Source of the DNA: Gymnogyps californianus
Taxonomy: Eukaryota > Chordata > Aves > Accipitriformes > Cathartidae
Direction of reading: 5' to 3'
Assembly (NCBI RefSeq): GCF_018139145.2
Contig: NC_059475.1
Coordinates: forward strand, 10,712,437 to 10,776,436
Length of the DNA stretch: 64,000 bases
The position numbers and the translations under genes were made by a program. The notes beneath the pieces are model-generated. The model searched no databases. It was not told where the DNA came from and saw only the letters and a list, made by a program, of their open reading frames with translations. Below are positions 12,201 to 23,991 of the stretch, in pieces; positions within the stretch are counted from its first letter, which is position 1, and the number at the start of each line of letters is the position of its first letter.

Positions 12201-15012
12201 ATGATATGACTGCCATAATTCCTTAAAGTTACTTTTTTTCATGAGCAGTAAAAATATTGCTAGCATTGTGACTTATATCCTTCTAATAGCAAATGACTTT
12301 TTATGGGTTGTATGATCTCTGTTCTTGAAATTGATACGATAAACATATAGTTGTGTAGTATTTTGATATCAACCCCATTATAGTACATCTCTATCTGTGA
12401 GATATAAAACCAGCACCTATCTGATGTGAAACAATTAGGATCCTTAATATATTGCAGGCACAGAACGCACATTTTCCTGAGGAACCATGCATCAGGATCC
12501 AGCTGGTCATTTTAACTGTGTTATTATGTGGGAGGACAAATCTTGAAAATCTGAACTGAATGTAAACTGATGCAGTTCCTGTTCCTGCATTTGCAAGCCA
12601 AACGTTTTGAAAGGGCATCCTCCTTTGGTTCTCAGCATGTGAACTTGGCAACCCAAACCTGACAATTCCTGTGCCCACGTTCATTTTCACTTCAAATCAC
12701 TTTAGCAAAAGCATCCAGCTAAAGTTTAAAAATGTTTCTAATATTAACTGTGTTCTTTGGCAAATTCACCTGTCAAAACTTCCAACTTCCTGTTTAACAT
12801 TTTCAACAGGGAGTTGTATTCTGAAGGCCAAAATAGCACTGTACTAAAATCTGTATATAGGGATCCGAATAAATATAGCTTATTGAGCTAATTTTTAGTT
12901 GTTTGAAATGCAAATAAACACAAGCTTTACTCGTCAGTGTAAACTTGCCGGATGATTCAGATGAACAGATGAAGCCAAGGCTGTAATTCTCTGAAAACAT
13001 TATTTTGAGAACTGAATCTGATAAATTTTTTTAAAGCCTTTTCTTCTACAGACCTAGGATGGTATTTGCTATTTTTTTGTGTATTTATTGCAAGGACCTT
13101 AACAGGTTTAGATACAAAGTGCATTATTAAACTTTGTGAAGTAAAAAAATTGCTGAAATTAATATTATCAAACCCCAAAAGTGAATGCTTATACTTCAGT
13201 CACATTCACTGGATCTAGAGTAATACTAGAGTAATATGGTTCCTGGTTTTGTGATATGTGTTTCCATGAAAGAAAGTAAAACATACAGTAACCGGCAATT
13301 ACGAAGGCTTGCATTTTCCCCCTCAGTTAAAATCATGGCTTATTTTGCAAGTCATCTATGTAGTGAAACAGTACATAGATTTACAAAAATGGTGGCTTCA
13401 TATCAGGTATTGTATATAGAAAAATTACTGAGTAATGATTTCTGCTCAGATTTATCTGCTTCCAGAGTCTGTAATTCCTTGCATATGAGGTGTCACAAAC
13501 TTCTTAAGTGACTACATAGTTATTACTCAATCTTATCTCATGATAGATGTGGTTAATATTATCAGAATGATAGTAAGAAGGTGAGTGGAGTTGAGCAAAA
13601 CTTTAGTAAACCTGGAGGAATTGGTGGCTTCCTAGGAGCTTTGGCTTCTTCAGAGAAGCAAGATCATTTCTGCTCTTACTGGACCTCATGTGGCCTCAGA
13701 ATGATGAAAGTACTTTTTCCATAACTAGCTTTCTTACCTTGTTTCTGAGTCTCAAAAATTTGGTGACAGTGACAAGTTCTCATTATTTCAGACTAGGTGG
13801 TCATGATTCGTATCCTGCTTCAGCAGAAGCAGTTTTTCTTTCCTTAGTGAAAAAATCACAAGATACGAGTTTCTCTTTGCTTTTTAGTTTGCCACCTCCA
13901 GTCTGACTATAATTTTAGTAGCATAATAAGTAAGTAAAGATATCCCTATGTCAATATTTTTTTGGTTCATGACTTCTAATTAAAAATGTTCTTCTAATAT
14001 AAATTGTTCATGAATGAATAATGTTTGAAGCCATGAATAATTATGGTTGATTTATTCAACTTACTTTCACTTGTAATCCGGCATATTTTATATTACCTGT
14101 TTGGAATTTTAATACCTTATGAACTGCCTCAAGCATTTCCTCTCATGTTCTCCTTCTCTGTCAGATAAATTGCCACATAACCTAATGAACTTCAGAGAAA
14201 TTAGCTTGCTGAGACCCCATTTCTTTCACAATTCCCAAGATTTGTACTACAATGAATTGTATAATTCATTGGTCTCTCCACCAGGGTCAAAGCTTCTTTA
14301 CTAGCCACTATCAATGCTGTAGCCAATTTTCAGTCACTTCTTCAAATTAACTTAACCTGGAAATGCTTCTTGAATGAGTGGAAATTGCAGGGTCTATTCT
14401 CAAATACAGTGATTTCGCTGTATACTGCATCAAACCTAATACAAGTTATATTTAAGAGTGGATTTTTCTTCTTGAATTTCCATCAGTGACTTCTCAAGAG
14501 TTGATTTAAAGATGTGAACAATAGACAGTAGCTGGGTTAGTCCTTTGTCATACGAAAATGTCGATTATTTTCTTCTTTTGGAAGATGGGAGTGTTTCTGT
14601 AATAGGACTCTCTATTCTTGTATCTTGAAAACAAATAGAAGAGATGTCCTACTGCTAGAGATCGGTATGGTTGCATCTTGCTGTTTTGGAGCTTCTAGCT
14701 TGTTCAAGAAAGGTCAGAATTCTACCTGCATATTTCTGCTATTTCTAAAAACAATAGTTTGTTCCCTTGGGGCTATAGAACATATTTGTTTTATTCTGTA
14801 TATAAACAAAGAATGGGTATCTACTGTATCTAGAAAAGTTTTCTCTAAGAGCTTTTTTTCTGGCTGGCTGGCTTTTACTTGAGTTGAATTTCTGAAGCTG
14901 TGGGATCTATGTAACTTTGTACTTGGCTTCTTCAAGTTTTACGTTTTATCTTTTCTTTTTGACATGAAGTGGGAAATTATTTTCATCTTACATTTTGTGG
15001 ACACCATTTAGC
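9208..15012. other. AT-rich noncoding stretch
   Basis: No gene, recognisable repeat family or RNA gene was seen. Frames up to about 100 codons (for example 9841-10146 minus and 12391-12690 minus) are isolated, match nothing I know, and lack promoter or splice context. Confidence 0.5.
14252..14273. repeat. Short inverted repeat, 9-bp arms
   Basis: CAATGAATT and its exact reverse complement AATTCATTG are separated by four bases (GTAT). It is AT-rich and short, and could be chance. Confidence 0.5.
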
Positions 15013-15032
15013 CTTGCCTTTTAAAAGGCAAG
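15013..15032. repeat. Perfect 20-bp palindrome
   Basis: CTTGCCTTTT is followed immediately by its exact reverse complement AAAAGGCAAG, with no spacer. It could bind a symmetric protein dimer or be chance. No flanking element explains it. Confidence 0.7.
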
Positions 15033-18000
15033 ATGCCCTATTCAGCTTCTGACTTGTCAAGAGTTGCAAGGATAAAAATTTTCTCAGAGTTTAAACGAAC
15101 TGGAAAACCCTTAGGTGCTTCGGAATATCACTTTCTGTCATCCTTTGTTCATGACAATCAGTAATTCTGCCTACTGAAGTATCATCTCACACAATTTCTA
15201 CTCAGCCACACCTTCTCTCCGTTTGAGAGCAGATGTTCTGCTTCCTGAGTTGGCATTGTTTTCAGCTTGAGATAGCATTCATGGGGTCCATTTCTGAGTG
15301 GTAAGTTGCTTAGAGGTTTGCTGTTTTAAGGCAGCGCTGGTTTCCTGCATGTTCGGGAGCAAATACAAAGCTTTTGTAGGGAAATGATACTGTGATGTTT
15401 GTTATGAAACACAAGGAAAGGATTGTGCCCAACTGGCAATGCTTTACCAGCTGAAAAAAAGGCAAAGAGGTTTTTGGGAGTTTCCAGGTTAATTTGCATT
15501 AAGGAGGTGACGTCCATGATGGATAATTCTGTTGGTCTGCAGAGATATAGGAAGGTGGTTCACTCTATTTCCTTCCTCATTTAGCCTTTGCTTCAGCTTT
15601 TACATTCTTGCTGACTCCCCCTCTTTCATTGTTTGCATGTGCACTCTCAATCTCATTTTTGTAGTATTTGTCCATTTCTGGGCATGTCCATCAGTTTCCG
15701 CTGTGCTAGAGCTTATGGATAGGATGAGATGTCAACCTAAAATGGACCAATTCTGTTAAGACGCACTTTCTCTTATTTGTTGGAAAACAAGGTGAAACTT
15801 ATGTTGGTGAATTCTACTTTGGCATTCTTTCTTCTGCTGTTGCTTCAGTGTGTTGGGGATACTGCATGAAGCCAGATAACAAAATGGATAATGACAAAAT
15901 GAACCTTGCATGAGATAAATGAAAGCTTATGGGGAGAATGTTGCCTTATATGAGATATTCCTGCTTTAGGGAAAAGGATTGGCAGCTTGACTAACCCTGT
16001 TGTTTATTCACTGAAGAAGTAACTTGGGACTTTGCAATCTGGTTAACATGCTCAATTTGGAACATTATCTAAATAATTGTAAATGAAATGTTGATCTCAA
16101 TTTTTAAAAACCATGAACTGTTGTCTTTTTGTAAGCAACAGACAGATGCTAAATCTTTTTGGTTTTAATCTAGTTGTTTCTGTGATTAGTATTTATGCTA
16201 GCTGTTTACTATCAGTATGTCTTATTTTGGCCTCTGTCCACCTGAATACTGGCTGGTTACTTTTGTTTTCAAACACTGTGTAGCAATGCTGAAATCTATC
16301 TGTAATTGGCATTATAGCATTGTATGTTAATTTCCCCAGCACTGAATAATTTTTTTTCCCTCTTCATTTCTTTTTGGTCTTCTCATTTTTGTGCTGTTAA
16401 ATTACAGTGATTAACTTTTTCTGCTTTCTTTCTTTTTGATGCAAACTACCCCTTGGCTTGTGTGTGTATATGTACACACTGCCTTTACTGGGAAAAAATG
16501 ATAGTACCTAGAAAGTTGTCCAGCTTCACTGTCTTGATGGTAGAGTCTGTTTTCAGACTGATAAACTGAAATAAAATGTGATGTCTATATTTTACACAGA
16601 GACAGGAGGGTAGAATTTATTTCACATCTAAGTTGTATGAAATAGTATTGTAGAATTGTATGAAATTGTATAGAAATTTTCTATCCTTCAAATCTAACTT
16701 ACCTCATTAATGGTGGAGATTTTTGCTCATAAGTCACTCCATTTGTTCTGAAAATCCCACCTACCAGTATTTGAAGAATTAATAGTTTCATATAACTGCC
16801 TTCAAGTTGTTCTTCTCTGTATTTTAAGATAAGTTCATTGAGGCAATTCTTAATCTTTGAAAGTACAGGCATTCAAACTAAGAGTAAAATGATAGACTCA
16901 TATTGAGTTATCATCTGATTGGGGATTGCCAGACCTTACAAATAGTTATATAATATTTTTTAGTTATTTAGATGATTCCATGTCAATCATACAGTTCATA
17001 TTTACTGTAATATTTAAGCATACTATTGAAGGCTCTGAAGAAAAGAAACACTGGAACTCAGTTATATAGTATATACACTATATAATATATAAACCATTTA
17101 TCCTATGAATAGGAGATAGGTTTTCTGAATTTAATGTTTTTATAAAGAAAAATAATTCCATTAATTTTTTATAATTAAATTTTTATCTGGGTAGTCTAGC
17201 ATTTTTATTCCAATTGACATCTACTTTTAAAAAAGCCAAATGTAATCATTGTTTTTAGTATCGCTTCTGTGTTGTATGGATGCTGGATTCCAAAGTGCTG
17301 AAGATGTTTCCTTGTCTCCAGTTTTACTCATTCCAATATGGTTTGGAAATTAATAACCTTGCTTTTGCTTTTTGATAATTTTTATTTTAAAAACATGATG
17401 AATTAAATATTATTTACATTGTAATTTTTACATTTGATCTTGAAGGATTGTAGTCTGTGATAATCAGGATAATGTGAATTTTTTTAACTTTGGGAATGGT
17501 CAAGTCCTTCTAGTCTGGTGATTGGAGGGAAATCTTCGATTGCTTTTAATAGTTTCTGAGTGTAAGCATTTTATATGAAACTTCGTTATACTGAAGGGTC
17601 TATGTTTGCATGTACAATTTTTTAATATTTGATTTTATCTCAAGAAATGTGAATGGCAGCTTCTTCATTGGGTTTGTGAAATCAGGAGTTTTGTAGTTGG
17701 CCTTTCCATCTGACTTTACCGACAGATGCAGTCCTTTTAAAGGCAGCAAATTTGGTGAGTCTAAAACTTAGTAGTATCATTACTATGAAATATAGTGCTT
17801 TAGTGTCAGGAAAAGAGAATTAGTCAAATCTTGAATATTGGCACACATATTCCCAATTAGTAATACTTACGGAAAAATACTTATTTGAAATTATTTTAAA
17901 ACATTTCACTGGAAAGATATTGTTCCAGATATTTTTTTACAGAAAGTTAAAAATATGAATCATAATAAAATCATCTAGGTTTTGCCATAATAATTATTTA

Positions 18001-18803
18001 TATATCTTATGCTTGAAATCTGTTCATATCTTATTTTCCTCCTCAGTTTACTATCTTTGGTATTTCCAATTTTTTTTTTCCCCCTTTTCATTTGAACGTA
18101 TTTGATCAGCTACTAATATGGTTACTGAATTTTACTGTATCACATGGGTATAGCTGGCATCACAGTTAGGTGTCCTATTTAGCAAGCAGAACACCTGTGC
18201 AGTATCTTCAGTTTTACAGTAGTTTACATGTGGGATTATTAAGTACGTGATTCTAAAGACAAATGCAGGCTCTGCTGCTAGTCTGGAGTTTCTGGTGTGG
18301 TCTTATTTCACAAGAACTGGTAGTTTTTTATGTGACTTCTATGGGAGGTTTGTCTCAGCAGGCTAACAGTCATAAAAATGAGAGCGGCACAGATCTGCCA
18401 TTCTGCCCCTGTGAATGGCATAGGGCCCACTGCAGCATCAGCTGTGGCAAAACTCCCCTCTGCCCTGCCCATGCGCTGCCCGAAACTTTGATCTCTAATG
18501 TCCTTGGAATTTTTGCAATATGTTTTGCCACATTCTCAGGTTATATGTGCGCACAAGCCTGAAATTAAAAAGCACTGCCTGACTTGTGCTTCATTTCCAA
18601 ACGTACTTGTTGCAATCAAGGGGCCCTTTTTCCTTTTCCTGTTTCTGTAAGCTAAGAAAAGTCACTACGGCTTTCCAGGTACCAGGCATGGCTCAGTGCC
18701 ACCACATCATTATGCAAATTTAGGGCTTAGAGCAATCTTGATAAATGGTATGTTATGTACATGTAAATAGTTAACAGTTCTATTTCCTCTTTTTGTTTTT
18801 CAG
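15033..18803. other. AT-rich noncoding stretch
   Basis: Nothing recognisable was found. It includes short self-complementary AT-rich sequences near 16462-16480 and 17065-17095, and a 99-codon plus frame at 18263-18562 with no family resemblance. Confidence 0.5.
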
Positions 18804-18900
18804 AATTAACTCCCTTGTGAGCATCCCAGAAATGGCAGGTATCCAGTGGGTTCCTGACACCTTCAAGCAACGCTTTCTCTTCAATCAATTATATCCTTAA
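18804..18900 (+). other. Possible short terminal exon
   Basis: A strong acceptor (CTCTTTTTGTTTTTCAG) ends at 18803. After one split-codon base, 31 codons stay open, starting INSLVSIPEM and ending FNQLYP, before a TAA at 18898. An AATAAA follows at 18917-18922. An alternative donor-like GT lies at 18839. I do not recognise the peptide and see no upstream partner exon, so this may be coincidence, a cryptic exon, or part of a noncoding transcript. Confidence 0.15.
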
Positions 18901-20994
18901 TTTAATGGCTTCTGAAAATAAACTATTTTGCAACCCCTTTCCTACTTTTTAGAAATACATGCTGTTCTTAAAAGTGTTAGGCTATCAGCTGTGCCAAGAA
19001 ATTCTCTGGCAAACAACTAATTATGTCCACAGATAGCGTCTGACAAAAATTTTGCTTCAAGCCACAAGTCAGAGGCTTAACCATTGTTTGTGTCAAGTCA
19101 CTTTACAGCTTGTGATTTTGGTTAGTTGGGTGGGAATGTGGCTGTGAAGCAGTGTTCTTTGTTTGAGGCACAGGCCCCCGCTTTAGCCAGCTTATAGAGC
19201 CATAAGTAAAATGGCCTCTTTGCTTTCACTTAACAGGATGCTGTTCACCTTTCTGCTCTGCTGAGCACCATTTCATGACTTCACAGCCCAGGAATTAAAC
19301 CCAACACACAAAGCAGCTTTACCAGTTATTGTCTGCAGATTAAATTAAATGCCTGTTCTCATACAGTGTATCTGAATTGTATCAGACCCACTTCTCAGTT
19401 TACACACTTGTTCCTGTCAGTAAGAGGCAGCTACTGAAAAATGCTGCAGTCCTTGGGAGCCTGTCTCTCAGTGATTCGATGAAAGTACTGGGGATTTTGT
19501 GTGTTCAACATGATGTTAATTCTATTGTGTTTCATAATGAAAAAAATAGCTTAGTCTGCTAGTATAACATCAGTGTATTTCATTGGTGTAGCTACTGTCA
19601 GTAGCTCTGTTTTATGCTGCAACTTCTGAATTCCCACTGTCATGGTGTTTGGCAGTTTGAAATTTTGGTTTTGTTTTTGTTCAAAATTTTGAGGAATGAA
19701 TAAAATTCAGATTTTAAAAAAATCAGATAAACTGGTGTAAAATAATCTTGACTAGTTTAATTAAGTTGTGCCTTTTTCCTTTCACTTTTGTGCATTACAT
19801 TTTCATATGTGGAGAGTATAAAGCTATTAATTTTAGGAAGAAAACATTTAAACATAACAAAATTAAAGACCCATTTTCTGCTGAAGTGGACTTATATATG
19901 TATTTCTTTTGTTTTTATTTTCTCATGATTGTTTACTGTATAACTGAATTGTGCAACTGTTCCAGAAATTCTTGACTCAGAATGTGCTGCAGCCTGCTTT
20001 TTGCTTCAAAAATTTATCTCACCACTGACTGTCCAGCGGGTGTAACTGATGAATAAGAGTTTGGGGCTCATCATCTTTTTTAAAATTTCACAACCTCTAG
20101 TTTCTCATTAACAGTATGCTTCATGGTTGCCAAACTTATCCCACCAATCTTTCAAAGACCAGCACATTATCACATTACTCAATATAATCTTTGCATAGAT
20201 TCTGTAATTATGTTATATGCGAAAGTCAACTCAAAACTTGAACTTGGTATTATATTCTGTAAAGATGCAAAGAGAATATGGACTTACCTTCACATCTCTT
20301 AATGCAGGGAAATCTGGTGAAAAGTTGAGCCTAATTCATTCAGCCTCAGTCAGATTTTACAAATGCCCCTGAACTGTGATGGTTTTATTTGTGAAAAATG
20401 CCAAAGATCACTGCTTTCAGAAGAATAGTGTAGTCTTGAATGACGAGACAGCCTTTGGAGTGAGTTGTTTTTTAACATGAAGGTTTTAATTCCTCCAAGT
20501 TTTAACATGTTGTGCTGGTTTTGGTTAAACCACGACACATGTTCTTGTGAAACAGTTAATCGATGGGACAACACTGAGACATTTTAAGAGTGGGTCAAGA
20601 ATTAAGGTACTTTTTTTGAATTGCACACTGCTTTCTAGTCAGAAAAGGAGATAGAATAGACTTTTGAAAATTAAATGCAGGTTAATTGTTTTCTACTAAT
20701 CTTTTATTTTTTTTTAATAAAAGGATTAAGCTTTTTTAGTTGCATAGAATATGAAACTGTACTTGCTGAAGGAAGAAAAAACTTACAATTTTTTTTTCTC
20801 TTACAATTAATTGAAAAGATTTCATGCATACCATGCCAGGAATTTCGTGTGCTAGCATTAGAAAGATGACTTATATTAAATGAAGTGTTTTATTTACTGC
20901 TGTACAGTCACCTTCAGACCACTTTTCTTGCCTTTATTTTAACTGATACTTCTGGAAATGACTGGTGAGTAGGTGGGAACACAAGTTGCTCTCT
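18901..20994. other. Noncoding; part of it resembles conserved noncoding DNA
   Basis: No gene was found. The stretch around 18950-19360 is of mixed composition, CpG-poor, free of simple repeats and rich in sequence words typical of transcription factor sites. This is the texture often seen in conserved noncoding elements. That is only an impression; a cross-species alignment would decide it. The remainder is AT-rich and unremarkable. Confidence 0.25.
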
Positions 20995-20999
20995 GAGGG
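20995..20999. repeat. Target-site duplication (left), GAGGG
   Basis: This matches 21595-21599 exactly and abuts the solo LTR. Confidence 0.88.
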
Positions 21000-21594
21000 T
21001 GTTGTGGTTTAACGCCAGCCAGCAGCTAAGCACCACGTAGCCACTCACACCTCCCCCCTCCCAGTGGGATGGGGAGAAGGATCAGGAAAAAAAAGTAAAA
21101 CTCGTGGGTTGAGATAAGAACAGTTTAATAACTAAAGTAAAATAAAATATAATACTAACTAATAATAATAAAAATATAATAATAATAATAATTGTAATGA
21201 AAAGGAGTATAATAAAAAAAAGAAATAAAACCCAAGAAAAGACAAGTGATGCACAATGCAGTTGCTCACCACCCGCTGACCGATGCCCCAGCAGCGATCT
21301 GCCCCTCCCGGCCAACTCCCTCCAGTTTATATACTGGGCATGACGTTCTATGGTATGGAATATCCCTTTGGCTAGTTCAGCTCAGCTGTCCTGGCTCTGC
21401 TCCCTCCCAGCTTCTTGCGCACCTGCTTGCTGGCAGAGCATGGGAAGTGGAAAAATCCTTAACTTAGGATAAGCGGTACTTAGCAACAACTAAACCATCA
21501 GTGTATCATCAACATTATTCTCACACTAAATCCAAAACATGCTGTACCAGCTACTAGGAAGAAAATTAACTCTATCCCAGCCAAAACGAGGACA
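21000..21594 (-). mobile_element. Solo LTR of an avian endogenous retrovirus, minus strand
   Basis: Read on the minus strand it starts TGTCCTCGTTTTGGCTGGGA and ends CCACAACA. The duplication GAGGG flanks it (20995-20999 and 21595-21599). At 595 bp it is the same LTR family as the provirus at 23542-26784, sharing the stretch from GGGATAGAGTTAATTTTC to the TATA box and the U5 end. It contains about 145 bp of U3 (about 21421-21560) that both proviral LTRs lack. A TATATAAA box lies at 21326-21333 and an ATTAAA poly(A) signal at 21124-21129, both on the minus strand. An AAT-type simple repeat occupies about 21150-21200. No internal viral sequence remains. Frames across it are not genes. Confidence 0.93.
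21150..21200. repeat. AAT-rich simple repeat within the solo LTR
   Basis: Runs of AATAATAATA lie in the R/U5 part of the minus-strand LTR. They correspond to the shorter TATTATT tracts at the same place in the proviral LTRs, so the LTR itself carries the microsatellite and it has expanded here. Confidence 0.7.
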
Positions 21595-21599
21595 GAGGG
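21595..21599. repeat. Target-site duplication (right), GAGGG
   Basis: This matches 20995-20999 exactly and directly follows the solo LTR. Confidence 0.88.
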
Positions 21600-23536
21600 C
21601 TACTGCACTTAAATATTTTGGCAGAAGGACTTTCTTTCATTCGAAAATCATGGCAAGTTTTTACAAAATGGTTCTAAAGTGAGAGAATATTGATGTATCC
21701 TTTCCTGAACAAAATGCCATGATCTATCCGATGAGTATGAACACACTTTAAAGTCATGGCTTTGCCAGAACTTGGAGAGAAAGATTGCAATATAGCACTG
21801 GAAGTCTCCACCAGCATAATGGTGAATGTATTTTTGTCAGCAATACAAGAAGAACTTCAAGAAAGAAAAGGAAAATATGAAGACTATATTTCTACCAGGA
21901 CTGTGACATCAAAGTACTTTCTTAAGAAACACCTGAGGATATATGTCTTGTGTCTGCAAAACCAGCTGCATAGCCTTCTTCCAGCACGTCATCTGTATTC
22001 TCAGCCTGGCTTTGCCAAAGGTATCTAGTTAGGAAGCTGAAAGTACAGCAAAATGAGAACCAAGTCTAAAATGTTGTTACCTTAAATGCCATGCTATCAG
22101 GGCAGTATGTACATGATCATACGTGTTATTCCACGCTAGACTTCACTTCATTGCCTTTTACTTTTTTTGGGGGGGGCTACTGCTAACATGGTAGATTTAC
22201 TTCTTCCTACTCAATCTCAGTCTGATTCAGCCTTTGTTCTCCATTCACATGACCAGAACTCTCACTCAGGCTCTTATCATTTCATGTCTTGACAACTCCA
22301 GTCATCTTCATTCTAGTCTCAACAAATACTGGCTTGCAACATGTGTATCTTTTTAAATATTTTTCTTCTTGTTATTTTGATGTTCCATTGTTCCCTCTCT
22401 TGTACTGTAGGATTATTTGCTTTAACTTTTTAGGCCGCACCTTACCATGTCTTATACACTTGAACTGCTGACTGTATAGCATCTGCAATGCCAGCCTTTA
22501 TTGCCCTTTAAAGTGTTTCCAACAAGTATCTTTAAATTTCCCCCTATGCTATTTAATGCATGGTATTAACTAAAAATCCTCAGTGCTATTTCATTGTCCT
22601 TTCATTCCTTCCTAATTGGAACCTCTAAATTCTACTGCAGTTTGACTATAATAGTAGTACTAACCTACCATACTTTACAAAGCATGTGGGAATTCTTGGC
22701 TACTACCAATGGAAGCTCTGGGACTAAGTTCGACCGATACTAAAGTCAACATGACTCTTATTAAATACACTATAGTCATATGCCTTAAGTACAACTTATC
22801 CATTACAATATTACTTGTATTAAAGCTTACCAGGAGAATGTTGTAACTGAATGTCTCATCCATATCAGTCCATCTAATGTACTTTTCTTGACAGTAAGTT
22901 GATAGTAAGAATGTATTTGGTATTTTTTTGTGTGCGTTAAGAATAACAAGTAAGTTTATTCAGCTATGGCTATGGTCTTTTTCCTTATGCATGCCAGTAT
23001 AGCTTAAGCATCTAATTGCTATTTAGATAACTCAGGCTAACATTAGAGTCCTCTGAGATCCTCAAAACTGCTGCTTACCAACAGCTTAAAAACAATAGAC
23101 ACCCAAATTCCCTGAATATTATCTGTTGTTTTGGATACCAAGTTAGCTAAAAAGTTTGCCATGCACAATCAGCTGCTGTGGACCACGCTGACCTGCAGCT
23201 TGGCAGCTAAGCCCCTTATGGGTTTTAACACAGTGTTCACCTGTCTCCCTCCCTCCTGGTAGAGTTCTCTCTGCCGGCACAACGGACGGTGACTGTTGAG
23301 GCTGATATGCTGCATGCTCTCCTTGCTCTGGCTGGGTTTTGCTTTGAGTTTTGTAACTGAGGAAAAGGTTGACTTGGCTCAGGTTCCTGGTTCCAAGAGA
23401 GGATTTTCATTTCAGACGCAGGTAAACTAGGCATGGAGCTGGATATGAACTGTCAAGTTATCTTCTATATTTTTTCTAATGACTGGCAGAGGTAGCTTCT
23501 TCACTTTACTTTCTGTCCTTGTTGATCTGTTTGTAA
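21600..23536. other. Noncoding stretch between two LTR elements
   Basis: No host gene was found. The 90-codon plus frame at 21756-22028 has no family resemblance. The middle part is pyrimidine-rich and may hold an old LINE fragment (listed separately). The part near 23160-23430 is somewhat richer in GC but shows no domain. Confidence 0.5.
22200..22470 (+). mobile_element. Possible ancient LINE fragment (CR1/L2-like)
   Basis: The stretch 22276-22320 (ATCATTTCATGTCTTGACAA and following) resembles, from memory, the end of the reverse transcriptase in CR1/L2-type LINEs. There the protein usually reads close to SRLDYCN and the DNA is pyrimidine-rich. The likeness is partial, interrupted by stops, and not confirmed. 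It could equally be unrelated CT-rich sequence. Confidence 0.22.
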
Positions 23537-23541
23537 GGTGC
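23537..23541. repeat. Target-site duplication (left), GGTGC
   Basis: This matches 26785-26789. The base before it (A, 23536) also matches the last base of the 3' LTR, so a 6-bp duplication cannot be excluded. Confidence 0.8.
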
Positions 23542-23965
23542 TGTCCTGGGTTTGGCTGGAATAGAGTTAATTTTCACAAGAAGCTGGGAGGGAACACAGC
23601 CAGGACAGCTGACCTGAACTAGCCAAGGGGATATTTGATATCATACTGTTGTCATGCTCAGTATATAAACTGGAGGAGCTGGCCAGGCTGGGGAGGAGGC
23701 ATCGCAGCTCAGGAACAGGCTGAGCATCGGGTTCCAGGTGGTGAGCAATTGCATTGTGCATCACTCGCTTCGTATACTCTTTTATTAGTATTATTGTTAT
23801 GATTATTTCTTCTCTCCTTGCGTTGTCCTATTAAACTGTCCTTATCTCAACCCACAAGTTTTTACCTTTTTCTTCTGATTCTCCTCTCCATCCCACCGTG
23901 GGGGCAGAGGGAGTGAGTGAGCAGCCGCATGGTGCTTAGTTGCCGACTGGGCCTAAACCATGACA
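23542..23965 (+). repeat. 5' LTR of the provirus
   Basis: This 424-bp LTR has ends TGTC...GACA, an inverted terminal repeat. TATATAAA lies at 23662-23669 and an ATTAAA poly(A) signal at 23830-23835. The cAMP-response-like palindrome seen in the 3' LTR is damaged here. Compared with the solo LTR at 21000-21594 it lacks about 145 bp of U3 just after TTAATTTTC; the 3' LTR has the same gap. Confidence 0.94.
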
Positions 23966-23973
23966 GTGCTTTT

Positions 23974-23991
23974 TGGCGCCCAATGTGGGGC
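23974..23991 (+). promoter_or_regulatory. Primer binding site, lysine tRNA type
   Basis: TGGCGCCCAATGTGGGGC lies 8 bases after the 5' LTR. It is complementary to the 3' end of the lysine tRNA (CUU anticodon type) with one mismatch: T for C at position 11, a CpG-decay type change. It would have primed minus-strand DNA synthesis. Confidence 0.85.
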
